Shown here piece after piece: positions 1-10,765 of a stretch of DNA of 64,000 nucleotides (positions are counted from its first letter, which is position 1; each line of letters opens with the position of its first letter). Position numbers and translations under genes: made by a program. The notes below the pieces were generated by a model that ran no database searches, was not told the DNA's origin, and saw only the letters and a list, made by a program, of their open reading frames with translations. The DNA is from Isochrysis galbana. Its lineage: Eukaryota; Haptophyta; Isochrysidales; Isochrysidaceae. The DNA lies in the NCBI GenBank assembly GCA_018136815.1, contig CM030934.1, forward strand, positions 3,870,710-3,934,709. Direction: 5' to 3'.

Positions 1-396
1 CAGCTCAGCCTCGCCACACTGCCACCCGTGGAGCAGCTGCAGGAGGCGGTCACGGTGCTGGGTGTATTCACCACAGCACTCCGAGTTACTTTGGCACACC
101 GACCCTGGCTCGCGGCATGGCGTCTCACACACTCCCTCGTCATTGCACTCAAGTCCTTCACAGCACTCGTCGCCATAACTGCACCCCCCCCTTTTCTCGA
201 CACACGGTGTGACGGTACGGCACTTTTGGTCGGAGCACACGAGATCGTGACAACAGTCTCCATCGTTTGCACACTCTCCATCCACATCCTTGCATCTGTC
301 TGGCTGCTTCTTCGTGAGTACCAACGCGACGACGGTGGCGGCGACCACGGTGGCGACGACCACCGCGAGGGCAATCAAAAGTCGTTTCGACGGCAT
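1..396 (-). CDS. Cysteine-rich, membrane-anchored protein (C-terminal part beyond the window)
   Basis: The frame opens at the ATG at 396 on the minus strand and stays open for 132 codons to the window edge. Residues 5-27 are a long Ala/Val-rich hydrophobic stretch after a short basic start (MPSKR), which reads as a signal anchor or uncleaved signal peptide. After it come spaced cysteine modules of the form C-x6-C-x4/5-CC-x4-C-x4/5-C: two complete units and the start of a third. That spacing is typical of small disulphide-knot extracellular domains (Dickkopf/knottin-like). In the third unit the expected cysteine after the CC pair is missing and the sequence runs GGTGAAT there, so an intron donor at this point is possible. 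Function is unknown; an extracellular or lumenal disulphide-rich domain is the safest description. Confidence 0.55.
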   Translation of the reverse strand, partial: MPSKRLLIALAVVVATVVAATVVALVLTKKQPDRCKDVDGECANDGDCCHDLVCSDQKCRTVTPCVEKRGGCSYGDECCEGLECNDEGVCETPCREPGSVCQSNSECCGEYTQHRDRLLQLLHGWQCGEAEL

Positions 397-596
397 ATTT
401 ACCCATATGCCCATTTTTTTTTAGTCCAACGTTCGGTTCGAAACAAACGCGATGCGCTTGCCTCATGGGGGGGGAGTCCTTGTGGGACACAGGAACTGTT
501 CTGAGGGTGCTTCATTTTTTTTTGGGTGGGGGGTCGCTTGTTTTTTGACGCGGGGTGGAAAGCGCGCGCAAAAAGCGCGCGCGTTTAGCTCGGGCT

Positions 597-712
597 CTCT
601 CTCTCCTGCCGCCGGTTCTCTCCTGCCCTGTCGCCGGCTCTCTCCTGCCCTGCCGCCGGCTCTCTCCTGTCCTGCCGCCGGCTCTCTCCTGTCCTGCCGC
701 CGGCTCTCTCTG
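597..712 (+). repeat. Minisatellite in the pyrimidine tract before an exon
   Basis: About five tandem units of 23-24 bases, each CTCTCTCCTG followed by a CCTGCCGCCGG-like half with C/T changes. The array runs directly into TGCCTCCAG, the acceptor of the FkbM exon, so the repeat itself forms the polypyrimidine tract. Confidence 0.8.
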
Positions 713-719
713 CCTCCAG

Positions 720-1289
720 GAGGGCGCCGACACCATCGGCGACTACGTGCGCAAGCACGGGCGATGGACGGGCTGCGACACCCTCGCGATCACGTGGGAG
801 AGGCCGGAGGTCGCGGCGGGCGGCGGCGTCTTCGTCGACGTCGGCGCCAACATCGGCAGCTGCACGCTCCTCATGCTCGCCCTCGGCGCCACGGTGCACG
901 CCTTCGAGCCCGTGCCCGACAACGTCCGGCTGCTCAACGCGTCCGTCCGCGCCAACCCCGGCTTCGCCGACCGCGCCGTCGTCAAGCAGCTCGCACTCGG
1001 CGCGCGCCCGCAGCGCGCGGCCTCGCTCTTCGTGCAGGCGCGCAACTCGGGCAACGCCGTGCTCCACGTGCCCGTGCCCGACCGCGCGACCGACCAGATG
1101 CACGCGCCGATCCGCGTCGAGGTGAGCACGGCCGACGCCGAGCTCGCCGCCGTCCGGCGGGTGCGGCTCATGAAGCTCGACGTGCAGGGGAGCGAGCTGA
1201 GCGTCCTCCGCGGCGCGCGGCGCACCCTCCGGCGCACCGCCGCCCTCTCCTTCGAGGTCGCGCACTGCCACCTGGCCGCGCACAACGCG
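720..1289 (+). CDS. FkbM-family SAM-dependent methyltransferase, internal exon
   Basis: A 190-codon open exon begins after the acceptor CCTCCAG at 719 and is followed by the possible donor GTAAAC at 1290. It holds the FkbM-type SAM-binding core: VFVDVGANIGSCTLL (motif I), then HAFEPVPDN with the acidic ribose-binding residue, later LMKLDVQGSELSVLRGA and LSFEVAHCHL near the end. Members of this family O-methylate sugars and small molecules; the substrate cannot be read here. No 5' exon is visible between this exon and the divergent gene at 396, and downstream the sequence is a LINE fragment and a GA array, so the locus may be a truncated copy rather than a working gene. Confidence 0.75.
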
Positions 1290-1322
1290 GTAAACACGCC
1301 CCTCCGGTCGTGATAATTACTC

Positions 1323-1380
1323 AACTAACTTTATAGTTGGTTGCCATGGAGCGCGCCGCCGCTCCCCCTTGGGAACCACA
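1323..1380 (+). mobile_element. LINE 5'-end remnant (copy D)
   Basis: AACTAACTTTATAGTTGGTT leads into ATGGAGCGCGCCGCCGCTCC at 1346. The same leader and MERAAA start codons occur at 6774 (minus), 50432 and 59880. Only about 60 bases are kept before unrelated sequence and the GA array. Confidence 0.65.
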
Positions 1381-1435
1381 ACAACAAAGGCAACAACCAC
1401 TATCGAGCCCGAATCGGAAAGCCAATCAAATGCAA

Positions 1436-2531
<1,096 letters not shown>

Positions 2532-3452
2532 TCAAGCACGGCTATCCGTCTGAGTAGCAAATCCGCTAGCGGCTGCTCGGGACAGCGATTGCACGTCCTC
2601 AATACTCAACTCAAAATCTAATGCATCAAGATCTTCTTTCAGATGCGAGTACACACGTGAGTGAACCACGAAGCCCGCGCCCTGTTGCAGTATCCATCGT
2701 AGTGCAACGGCGTAAGCCGAGCGTTGTGGCTGCAGCTGCTGCCCAAGCGCTGCAGCCTGTGAAAGTACCGCGCGAGGGATCAAGGCATCCGGACCGCCTA
2801 ACGGCCCCCAAGCTTGAATGATGACGCCTCGGGTCGAATGATCACGCACGAATCTTGCGTGGTCCATGCGGATCCCTAATGAGAAAGGAACTTGGTTCAC
2901 AGCTGGACCGCTACCTTCGCCGTCGCAGATGAGGTCCAGGTCGTCAAGATCAAAATTGCAGACGCCTAGCAGCGACGCGCCAGCTGTTGCGCGCCCTTCT
3001 TGCATCGCATCCCATTGCCCATGGATCGCGCCGTCCGTCCTTGCAGGGCGCTCGAGCATCAGCAGGTCCAACGTCTCCACACCACCAGCACTGAGATCGG
3101 ACAAGGAAGCATCGAGAGCAGCTGCTGTTGCGCGGTACGCCGAGCGGAAGCTGACGGCATCGTCGGAGAGCAGCGACCCAGCGATGAAGATCTCGTTGCG
3201 TGGCACACCGCTCTCACGCAGGGCCTTCGCAAAACCCCTCTGGTTCCCTGCCTCGGGGCTGGTGAAGAAGGAGCGGAACCCTGCTTCAATTGCCTGGAGC
3301 GTGAAGCGGCGTGCCGCCTGGTCATCGTAGATCTGGATTCCAAATGTCGCCGCTGGCACCGGCCCCACCCATCCGGAGCAGCGCGCCGCCGGCAGCTCGG
3401 GCGAGCCGATTGCGAGCGCCGACAGGGCCATTGCGCCGCGGCGGTCCAGCAT
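2532..3452 (-). CDS. Aldo-keto reductase-fold protein, catalytic tetrad apparently lost
   Basis: The 306-residue frame from the ATG at 3452 follows the aldo-keto reductase barrel: AIEAGFRSFFTSPEAGNQRG (beta2 and active-site loop), RNEIFIAGSLL, a helix, LDLLMLERP, GVCNF, NQVPFSLG, GVIIQAWGPLGG and a C-terminal VVHSRVYSHLKEDLDALDF region. Matched to the usual Asp-Tyr-Lys-His tetrad, the positions read Phe63, Ala68, Ser93 and Glu (in MLERP), so oxidoreductase chemistry is unlikely if the alignment holds. The start MLDRRGAMALSALAIG has two arginines before a short hydrophobic run and resembles a thylakoid twin-arginine signal; the frame continues upstream without a stop for about 38 codons but without another ATG, so an unseen 5' exon carrying a transit peptide is possible. 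Family assignment is firm; function is not. Confidence 0.75.
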   Translation of the reverse strand: MLDRRGAMALSALAIGSPELPAARCSGWVGPVPAATFGIQIYDDQAARRFTLQAIEAGFRSFFTSPEAGNQRGFAKALRESGVPRNEIFIAGSLLSDDAVSFRSAYRATAAALDASLSDLSAGGVETLDLLMLERPARTDGAIHGQWDAMQEGRATAGASLLGVCNFDLDDLDLICDGEGSGPAVNQVPFSLGIRMDHARFVRDHSTRGVIIQAWGPLGGPDALIPRAVLSQAAALGQQLQPQRSAYAVALRWILQQGAGFVVHSRVYSHLKEDLDALDFELSIEDVQSLSRAAASGFATQTDSRA

Positions 3453-4216
3453 CCGTTCCGTTGGGACGGCGGCGGAACAACTGAATGTGAACGGACCTTC
3501 GGAGGTGCTGCGCCGCTGCTGGCGCCGTGCTGCGCTGCTTCCTCCTCTCTATCGCTCTCAGACCGCCTCGCTGGCGGCTGTAGCCGTACTCGATGGGAGG
3601 GCGTCTACATAACAATCTTCTATCATATCTTAGACCCAGATCCTGGCTCGAAACGCAACGCGAGCCACACAGCATAATTTTCTTATTTTAGTGCTAGTGT
3701 TGTGTGTTGTGTGCTGTAGAGGTAGAGGTCGGAGTGGTCCTGTGGCCCCAAGGCGGGGGGTACGACGTTTCAAATTGTAGTCTTGTAGAGCGTCTCCAGC
3801 ATTCGTAGCCACATACACCGGACGAGCCATGCACCAACCGCGCACACCCCCTTGTGCAACAGTAGCATGCACCAAATTCAAGCTTGAGGCAAAACCACCA
3901 TCGCCACCCCCATGGAGTCCCAGGTGAGGGCCCGAGGAGAAGACGACTTGGGAGAAGACAGGGAGACGCTCCGTTGCCGATGAGGCACGGTCCCTCAACA
4001 CTAGGATTAAACCAGGACAACAACAAAACTCTGACACTCCCCCTCTCCCCTCCCCTCTCCACACCTTAGTACTCATCATTTGGTACTCTCTACTCTCTAC
4101 CCCTCATCATTCATCAACTCCTCTCTCCCCCCCCCTCCTCTCCCTCCACTCTCCCCTCCTTCCTCCTCTCTATCTATCCCTCAGATACTCCTACACATAT
4201 ATATACTCTCTGTTTC

Positions 4217-4256
<40 letters not shown>

Positions 4257-4299
4257 CCCTTCCCCCCCCCCTCCCCCCGCTCTCTTCCTCTTCCCCTTG
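3453..4299. promoter_or_regulatory. Divergent intergenic region with AGTACTC motif and TC tract
   Basis: No gene is seen. Upstream of TTC38 lie TTAGTACTC (about 4066), TGGTACTCTC, then a long TC-rich stretch (4200-4260) up to the ATG. Similar AGTACT motifs lie upstream of other genes in this window. Confidence 0.35.
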
Positions 4300-6387
4300 A
4301 TGGCGAGTGAGGACGCGCCGCCGCTCTCCACACCGGAGCCGCCGCTCTCGTTAGAGGACGAGGCGCGCCTGGCCGCCTTTCACGCGCGCGCATCCTCCGA
4401 GTCGAGTCGCCTTGCCGCTGAGGCTGTCAAGCAGAAGACTCGCCACGCTGAGCTGCGCGTCCGCTTTGGCGCTGAGGCAGTTGAAGAGTGGTACTCAGAG
4501 CACCAGGCTGTGCTGGACGAGGAGGCAGGGGTTACAGGCGCGCCCGGGGGGGCGACTCATTTGGCGCTCGCCGCGACCTCTGCGCTCGGTCCCATACCGC
4601 CGCTCCCACCGCGCCGGCCTAAAGACCCGCGCTCGCCCGCCGCCGAGGGGCTCAGGATAAGAGCGGTATGGGAGGGCGCCGCCGAGCCAGCCCCACTGAG
4701 CGAGACGGCGCGCGCGGCTATCACGCCGGTCTCGCCCGCCGGGACGCCCTACGATGAGGCCATAGAGCTCCCCGATGATGAACCAGAGCTGCTGGACGCC
4801 TTCGGTGCGCCACTTTCTGGCCCGGCGGCTGCAGTGGCTGGCGTGACCGACTACCAGATGTGCGTCTTATGCTACCGCCGATTTGAGGCGTGGGGGCGCA
4901 TTGTCGAGAGTGCCAACGCCTTTCCCGACTCGCCGATGCTCCAGCTGCTCGCCGCCGATTATCTTCAGGCCAAGGCTGGTGGGTCCGGCCCGGCCGGCGA
5001 CGAGCGGCTCAGCGCTGCTGACCAGCTGCCGCTTGAGGAACGTGAGAAAGGGTACCTTGAGGCTCTGCGTGCTACGGCCAGCGCCGAGTGGCGGCGCGCT
5101 TACGCTGCTTGGCTGTTGGTTGTGAAGCGGTGGCCTACGGACCTCTTCGCTGTCAAGCGCGGCCAGTTTGTCTGCTTGATGATGGGCGAGGCGAATGGCA
5201 TGCTAGAGGTAGCTCGTGCTGCGCGGCCGGGCGATGGCGCTTTGGGCCGCTACTACTACGGTCTCCTGGCCTTCGGTCTCGAGCAGACAGGGCAATACCA
5301 ACGTGCGGAGGCGGCAGCTCAGGAGGGGCTGGCCGGCGAGTTTGATGCTGGAATCGCCGAGGAGGATGCCTGGCTGCAACACGGACTGGCGCACGCGCTC
5401 TACTTCCAAGCCCGCCACGCGGATGCGCTAGCCTTCTTACATGAGCGTAGCAGTAAATGGTCGCGCGACGCGCTTCACCCGTTCCTCTACACACACCTGT
5501 GGTGGCACCTCGCACTACTCCAGGCAAGCCACCAGAGCCTAACGCAACCAATTCCCCTCACCCTCTCTCTCTCTCCCTCCCCCCCCCTTCCCCACGCCCT
5601 TCCGCACCGAGGTGCCCGTTGCCTGCTGATTGGCGCCGTGGGCGCGCATAGTCCTCGATGTACACCCGATTCATTACATCGGTGCATCACGGTCTCGCAT
5701 GGCAAATCTGAGTCGATCGGACCTTAAGCATCATGCCTCAAGCTCGTCCCTGCAGCCGCCCTGTCCACTTGCCTCGATCTCTGGTCGCTCACTTCCGGGT
5801 TCCCGCTCGCTAAACTTTAGACGGAAGAGGGCGATGTGGCTGCCGCCTTGGAAACGTACGACTCCAAGCTCTGGGGCGTCGACGTCACCGACATTGAGGT
5901 TCAGGTCAACGCGATTGGCTTGCTAATTCGCCTTTATGTGCGCGATGTGGCGCCAGCCGAACTTTTGCCGCGTTGGGTAGCAGTGCTGGAGGCGTGCTCC
6001 GGCTCGCCCTATCTTCATGCCTATCCGCTGCACAATCTGTTGCGGCTATCTGCGCTCCAAATCACCGGCCTTGCTGAAGAGGCCTCGGCGTTGCTCCGTG
6101 GGATGCGCTCTGCCGCAGCCGACGCCGCTGCCGCAGGTCGGCCCCAGTTGTTGGAAGAGGTAGTGCCCCTTGCAGAGGCGATCGTGCAAGTTCTAGACGC
6201 ATCCGCTGAGCCCTCCTCACTGAAGCGGACCAAGATGTCCATCCTCCAACTTCGTGGCAAAAGCTCATGGGCTGCAGTAGGCGGCAGCGAGGAGCAGCGT
6301 GGCTTTCTGCTCGAGCTTGCTGTTGGGCCTGTGCGTGCAGGGCAGCCCACCACGCGCCTTGGCCAAGCCATGCTGGAGCTTGTCTGA
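4300..6387 (+). CDS. TTC38: Tetratricopeptide repeat protein 38 homologue (two exons)
   Basis: Exon 1 runs 4300-5523 (408 codons) and exon 2 runs 5821-6387; joining them keeps the frame and gives 595-596 residues. The join reads HLALLQ then TEEGDVAAALETYD, which matches the TTC38 pattern of a WH.ALY helix followed by a GEYE.AL..YD repeat. Other family landmarks are REKGYLEALRA, WPTDLFAVKRGQF, GLLAFGLEQTGQYQRAE and VGGSEEQRGFLLEL near the end. TTC38 is a conserved alpha-helical TPR protein of poorly known role, usually about 470 residues; here an acidic, Pro/Ala-rich N-terminal extension of roughly 100 residues is added. The ATG at 4300 is the first in frame after the TC tract. Confidence 0.85.
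5524..5820 (+). other. GC-AG intron of TTC38
   Basis: The donor is CAG|GCAAGC, a near-ideal GC donor, and the acceptor is AACTTTAG. Both ends are phase 0. No GT donor nearby restores the TTC38 frame. Confidence 0.75.
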
Positions 6388-6675
6388 TACTACGGCGGCG
6401 TGTCGTCGCGAGCTCATTAGACGGTGTGCTGAGACTGCATGGCGCGAGCGTGCGAGCCAAGGTTGCCATGATCGTCAGTCATAAGAAACACCCACACCCT
6501 AGACTGGGAGTGATGTAGGTGAGACAAAGTGGTGCTCGTCAGCGCAATACCAACGCGATCCTGGACAAAGGCCCGCACGCCAACGGCGTGCCGCTGTGTA
6601 GCCTATACATGTTAGCCACTGCCAAACAAAAGTCAAGTCGAGCTCGAGGACAGCGGCCATACCGCGCGCAAAATC

Positions 6676-6798
6676 TCAAACAAAAGTGGGGTAGTTGCCG
6701 TCGGGCATGGGCACTGGCTGGGCGCCCGCGGCGGGGGGCCCGAAGGAGAGGAGGGGAGCGCCGGCGTGCTCCATGGCGACCAAGTATAAACTTAGTTG
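6676..6798 (-). mobile_element. LINE 5'-end remnant (copy C), with head-to-head motif
   Basis: On the minus strand AACTAAGTTTATACTTGG precedes the ATG at 6774, followed by MEHAGAPLLSFGPPAAGA and a stop at 6676. It matches the LINE starts at 50432 and 59880. The leader motif recurs in the opposite orientation at 6817-6829 (CTAAGTTTATAAG), giving an 11-base inverted repeat. Confidence 0.7.
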
Positions 6799-7116
6799 TT
6801 CGTTGCAATTGACCATCTAAGTTTATAAGAACTGGCCGGCCGACCCGCGCCCTTTTCGTGCCCCGCCGCGTTTCTTCCTGACTGCCTCGCCTGCCTTGCG
6901 CGCTGGTCTCCTTGCACAACGCCGCCGCCTGAGACCCTCTTTGTTCTTGCATCAGTTCCGCGCGCTTCCCTCTTCCCAGCGCTAGCCCTCGTTCGTCCGC
7001 TCATCAAAGGTGTTCGCCGTTGAGGCGCTAGGGAAGCACTTTCCCTAGCGTAGGGGCTGCTCTCGTTCATTAGCGTTAGTTAGCGTTTATTTTCATTTAA
7101 CAAGGTCTCTAAAGAG

Positions 7117-7201
7117 TGTCAGAGCAAGGCTGATCTCACTTTTGGAGATTGTGCCTGCGAGGGCGCGCCGGCAGCTAGCGCGGAACGTGGTTCTTGCGGG
7201 G
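7117..7201 (-). repeat. Dispersed 85-base repeat, copy 1
   Basis: The minus strand reads CCCCGCAAGAACC ... CTCCAAAAGTGAGATCAGCC ... TTGCTCTGACACT. A close copy lies on the plus strand at 27587-27672. The family is unknown. Confidence 0.75.
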
Positions 7202-7416
7202 AGCTCATTTAGCTTTCCTCGGGACCCATGTTGGAAGTGACTACGCAGCATTGTGAACGGCGTGGTCGATCTCGGAGCACAGATCGCGTCCATTCCCTCG
7301 CGGAGCGCGGAGCGCGGAAAGACCACCTACAGAATATCTTGGGACCGGAGAATGTTTCGGACGAAACTTTCTTCCGTCGGGCGAGGAGAGAGGAGAGGAG
7401 GACGGAGAGAAAGAGC

Positions 7417-8637
<1,221 letters not shown>

Positions 8638-9987
8638 CTATAATGTTAGTCCGTCCTGTGACATAGGAGTATCGTGCTCATCTGCTGCGCCACCCGCGAC
8701 CTTCCCCATTGTGGTTGTCAACCCCTGTGCAGCACTGTTGGACCCGTCAACTGCCACCTGATGAGTCCCGTCAGTAGACTCGCCCAATGTGTGCGTTTGC
8801 AACGACCCCGGCGTGGCCGCGTCGGCAGCACTCGAGCTCGATGGCGACGGGCTGGGCACAAGCTCTCCTAATAGTGTGAGCGCCCCCGTCGCAGTGCGCG
8901 ACTGAGCAGACCCCTCCACTTGCACATCCACCGCGACCTCTTGCTGGGAATCACGTGGTGATTCCACCTTTGGAATGGTGTCGGCGAGGACATCTGCTGC
9001 CGTAGAAGGCTGATAACTATCTTTCGACTGGCTTGAGATTCGTTGCTCGGGGGCCTCTACCCCTGAAGCGCCGACTTTACTCCTCTCGTGCACCTCGGAG
9101 CCGGTCATCTCAGTCATTCGATCTCTGCTCGAGTTGTTTTGCTTGGAAAAATGAGACATCCTCGAGGTGTGCTCCTCCTCAACGATAGGCAGGCGCGACA
9201 CGCCGCACAGGTCTGAGCGCCGCGACAATGAGAGCCGTCGATCAAGCGCTGAGTTGTTGGGGTTAGCGTCCCCACTCTCCCTGCCCCCATTGGTGTTCGC
9301 TCCGTCACGCACGGGCGAGGGTGGATTGATTGACGGGTTTTCGATGACAAATTCGCCGCCAGGCGTGACCATTAGGCCTGAGGCGGTAATGTTGAGGGGC
9401 GTCTCCATGCTGAGCCCCGGCGGCTTGGCGCCCGAGACGACTGCCTCGTACATGGCAAGACAGAAAGGCCTGTATTTGCAGCATTCGGACGAGGTAATGA
9501 AGGGCGTCCGTGTGATCTTCTGCTGCGACTCGAGCCAGGCCTCTGGGCTGAGCGTGAGGTCTGGCACGAACCTCCTGCCGACGACGCTGAAGATGGAAGG
9601 CGCACCTTGCGAGGGCGCAAGCCAAGGCTTTCCCGCCATCACCTTACGTTGTGCGGCCTGCACGATGCGCGTGAAGCGTTCCTGCTTGTCAGGCCCTCGC
9701 GGCCCAGTGCCGGAGGGTAGGGCGTCAGGCATATTCGTGATGAGGGGTCTGAGTCTGCCGTGGTCCTCCTCCTTGTGAAGCCAAAGGAGATCTGAGTCGC
9801 GGTAGCCCTCGAGGTGGACGAGGATCATCGAGCCATGCATCTCTGACTCTGCGGTGGCGACGACACGAGCGCGCACCCATAGGCCACGCTTTTTGGCCAC
9901 CGAGAGACAGTCGCCCACCATCGTCCAACCGCACGGTGCGGGAGCCTCGACGAGAGGGCTCACCTCGACAGAGGCAGCGCAGCCCAT
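8638..9987 (-). CDS. MGC-start (predicted lipidated) protein with Tudor-knot-like segment
   Basis: The chosen start is the ATG at 9987, because MGCAASVEVS is a textbook N-myristoylation sequence (Gly2) with a palmitoylatable Cys3; a longer in-frame start at 10083 would add only SL-repeat translation of a GA tract. The product is 449 residues. Residues about 25-80 (WVRARVVATAESEMHGSMILVHLEGYRDSD) have the look of a chromo-barrel/Tudor-knot fold of the VHYxGWxxxxDEW type. A middle segment (CCKYRPFCLAMYEAVVSGAKPPG) is compact and Cys-containing; the last 200 residues are Ser/Thr/Glu-rich and disordered. A peripheral membrane signalling or adaptor protein is an inference; no enzyme domain is visible. 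Confidence 0.6.
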   Translation of the reverse strand: MGCAASVEVSPLVEAPAPCGWTMVGDCLSVAKKRGLWVRARVVATAESEMHGSMILVHLEGYRDSDLLWLHKEEDHGRLRPLITNMPDALPSGTGPRGPDKQERFTRIVQAAQRKVMAGKPWLAPSQGAPSIFSVVGRRFVPDLTLSPEAWLESQQKITRTPFITSSECCKYRPFCLAMYEAVVSGAKPPGLSMETPLNITASGLMVTPGGEFVIENPSINPPSPVRDGANTNGGRESGDANPNNSALDRRLSLSRRSDLCGVSRLPIVEEEHTSRMSHFSKQNNSSRDRMTEMTGSEVHERSKVGASGVEAPEQRISSQSKDSYQPSTAADVLADTIPKVESPRDSQQEVAVDVQVEGSAQSRTATGALTLLGELVPSPSPSSSSAADAATPGSLQTHTLGESTDGTHQVAVDGSNSAAQGLTTTMGKVAGGAADEHDTPMSQDGLTL

Positions 9988-10765
9988 TGAGAGAAGGGGA
10001 GCGGGAGGGAGAGGGAGCGAGCGAGCGAGCGAGCGAGGGGGGGGGAGGGGGGAGAGAGAGAGAGAGAGAGAGAGAGAGATCAAGAAGAGTGGGGAGGGGA
10101 AAGAGAGTAGGAGATCTACTAGTTAGACCTCTAGGTGGAGAGAGAGGGAGAGAAGAGGAAGAGAGCGAGCTTGTTCGTTACTTCTCCTCCCGTGGGTTGC
10201 CGCGGGTTTTTTTCACACGTCTCAACGGGGGTCTCCACAGCACTCGGCCGCTGTTGAGAATCCGCCGCAGGACAAGTTTCTTAGAGTAGGAGGACTTTTG
10301 TTTAGAGAGTGCCAGACGTTGAGACCCTCTCCAGCCCTTACTTGGCACCAATCCCATGCTTTATTTTAGTGTTCTTCTGCAGGCCACAAACAAAGATACT
10401 TTACACTTTACAAAGGGCAACCTCGGTGACGATCGTTACAAAGTAAAATACTCCACTCCCGAGTGATCAGGTATGGTTTCCATCGGTTCGCGGCGCGGCG
10501 GCTCTCTGCGGACGCCCGGGCTGAGATCTCCTACCTCTAAAGTAGAAGGGCCATCTCTCAAGCTTCTTCTGCCCCTTCCCACCTCCCACCGTCCCTCTCT
10601 CTCCTCTCTCTCCTCTCTCTATTCTCGTCCCTCCCTCACAACCCCCACCTCTGCTTCTCTGGTCTAAAGTACTTACTCTCTTCTCTTGTGGTTGTAGAGT
10701 CGCAACCCATCGCATCCCTACCGTCCTCTCTCTCGCCTCTCCAACCCCCTCCCCCGCGCTTCCAC
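9988..10765. promoter_or_regulatory. Divergent promoter region between the MGC protein and FKBP
   Basis: GA- and GAGC-rich tracts lie just upstream of the minus-strand start. On the FKBP side, AAAGTACTTACTCT lies at about 10665, some 100 bases before the ATG. No gene is seen in between. Confidence 0.4.

Larger units (their letters stand above)
6388..7416. other. Intergenic with LINE end and dispersed repeat
   Basis: Apart from the LINE 5' end and the 85-base repeat listed separately, no coding or RNA gene is recognised here. Confidence 0.4.

Noticed and set aside
452-1336. Plus-strand 294-codon frame overlapping the FkbM exon
   Set aside because: Shadow frame, Arg/Ala-rich, of the GC-rich FkbM exon.
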